From Chitinophagaceae bacterium UBA7600 (GTDB taxonomy: Bacteria; Bacteroidota; Bacteroidia; Chitinophagales; Chitinophagaceae): a DNA stretch of 24,046 bases. Position 1 is the stretch's first letter. Every line of letters begins with the position of its first letter. Under the pieces are notes generated by a model, which was given only the letters and a program-made list of their open reading frames with translations, did not search any database and was not told where the DNA came from. This document shows, piece after piece, positions 23,745 through 24,046 of the stretch. The stretch covers positions 1-24,046 of the forward strand of contig DLKC01000078.1 in the NCBI GenBank assembly GCA_002478885.1. The letters are read 5' to 3'. The position numbers and the translations under genes were made by a program.

Positions 23745-24046
23745 ATGGAGCCGGCAAAGGATCGCCCGGCGGCTGTGGTTGCGTCGCACACTTCAGCGCA
23801 GGAACCATTCCCGGGGCATTGGTGGGATGAGCCTGTTAAGCGGCATACCGGCAATTTTTACCGGCGCCCCCCTATAAACTGCAGTAAGGCTTTAACCAAC
23901 TCCCTACCAACCATCTACCAAGTATCTACCAAGTATCTACCAAGTAAGGGCGGGGTAAAGGCGCACCGGGGCGAGACGTGAATGGTCAATGGGGAGGCGT
24001 GAGACGTGAAAGGGTACGTGAAACCTTGAGGCGGGAGATGGGAAGG
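23745..24046 (-). repeat. Composite intergenic repeat element, copy 2 (runs off the window)
   Basis: The 455 bases right of the MaoC gene hold no recognisable gene. Read on the minus strand from the window edge: first a pyrimidine-rich tract, with TTCACGTCTC at 24010-24001 and 23982-23973 and TTTCACGTAC at 24023-24014. Then come four 11-base units, TACTTGGTAGA-like, at 23947-23904. After 114 bases comes the core GTGCGACGCAAC (23789-23778), then 21 bases and TGCCGGCTCCAT (23756-23745). The order, orientation and spacing match copy 1 at 1602-1912. The 11-base units here are much less decayed (two are identical), so this copy looks younger. On the plus strand the units read CTACCAAGTAT. Confidence 0.8.

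Noticed and set aside
23904..23947. Tandem 11-base units as a CRISPR array
   Set aside because: The units are contiguous with no spacers, far shorter than CRISPR repeats, and no cas gene is present.
23593..23981. Overlapping plus-strand frames of 94 and 80 codons at the right edge
   Set aside because: They run across the MaoC upstream region and the composite repeat. The compositions are not protein-like and match no family.

Overview
The window looks like a chromosomal segment from a member of the Bacteroidota, most likely Chitinophagaceae-like. The evidence is two secreted proteins ending in type IX secretion (T9SS) sorting domains, Bacteroidota-style lipoprotein and signal peptides, families common in that group (DUF6515, PQQ-type sugar dehydrogenases, GH127, orphan arylsulfatases), AT-rich leaders without clear Shine-Dalgarno sequences, and one candidate promoter close to the Bacteroidota -33/-7 pattern. 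Genus assignment is inference. No tRNA, rRNA, CRISPR array, transposase or prophage gene was seen.

Layout. 1-538 (-) is the N-terminal part of a membrane-anchored TPR protein. 725-1510 (+) is a DUF6515 envelope protein with a strong terminator. After a repeat-filled gap comes a secreted Xaa-Pro aminopeptidase (2011-3609, +). It is convergent with a T9SS cargo protein (3797-5563, -), which is divergent from a three-repeat lipoprotein (5965-7053, +) and a GH127-type glycosidase (7225-9201, +). Next are a T9SS-exported PQQ-type sugar dehydrogenase (9311-10762, -), a prolyl oligopeptidase (10897-12963, -) and a Gfo/Idh/MocA oxidoreductase (13226-14308, -). A beta-lactamase-fold serine hydrolase (14486-15814, +) and a VOC protein (15939-16316, +) face a 762-residue Asn-rich envelope protein (16465-18753, -), an HdeD-like membrane protein (18976-19545, -) and an arylsulfatase (19727-22129, -). 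The right end holds a 57-residue DUF1328 membrane protein (22672-22845, -) and a MaoC-type hydratase (23133-23591, -).

The genes do not form one obvious operon. They read as a scattered set for the periplasm and cell surface: peptide scavenging (Xaa-Pro aminopeptidase, prolyl oligopeptidase), glycan and sulfate-ester attack (GH127, sulfatase), sugar oxidation, and envelope maintenance. No SusC/SusD pair, sensor/regulator pair or sulfatase-maturation enzyme is present, so this is not a recognisable polysaccharide utilisation locus.

The most unusual content is between the genes. A dispersed repeat with an 11-base core (GTGCGACGCAA, exact at eight sites plus one degenerate site) occurs only in intergenic DNA. 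At a constant 20-23 base spacing it is followed by a second block, AGCCGGGTTCAA-like. Two copies form an inverted pair between two genes. Near the two ends of the window the repeat is part of a larger composite element: a pyrimidine-rich tract with TTCACGTCT/CTCACG units, then 11-base tandem units TACTTGGTAGA, then about 113 bases, then the core. The composite is in the same internal order both times but on opposite strands. I know of no named element with this structure. It is the best candidate here for something undescribed.
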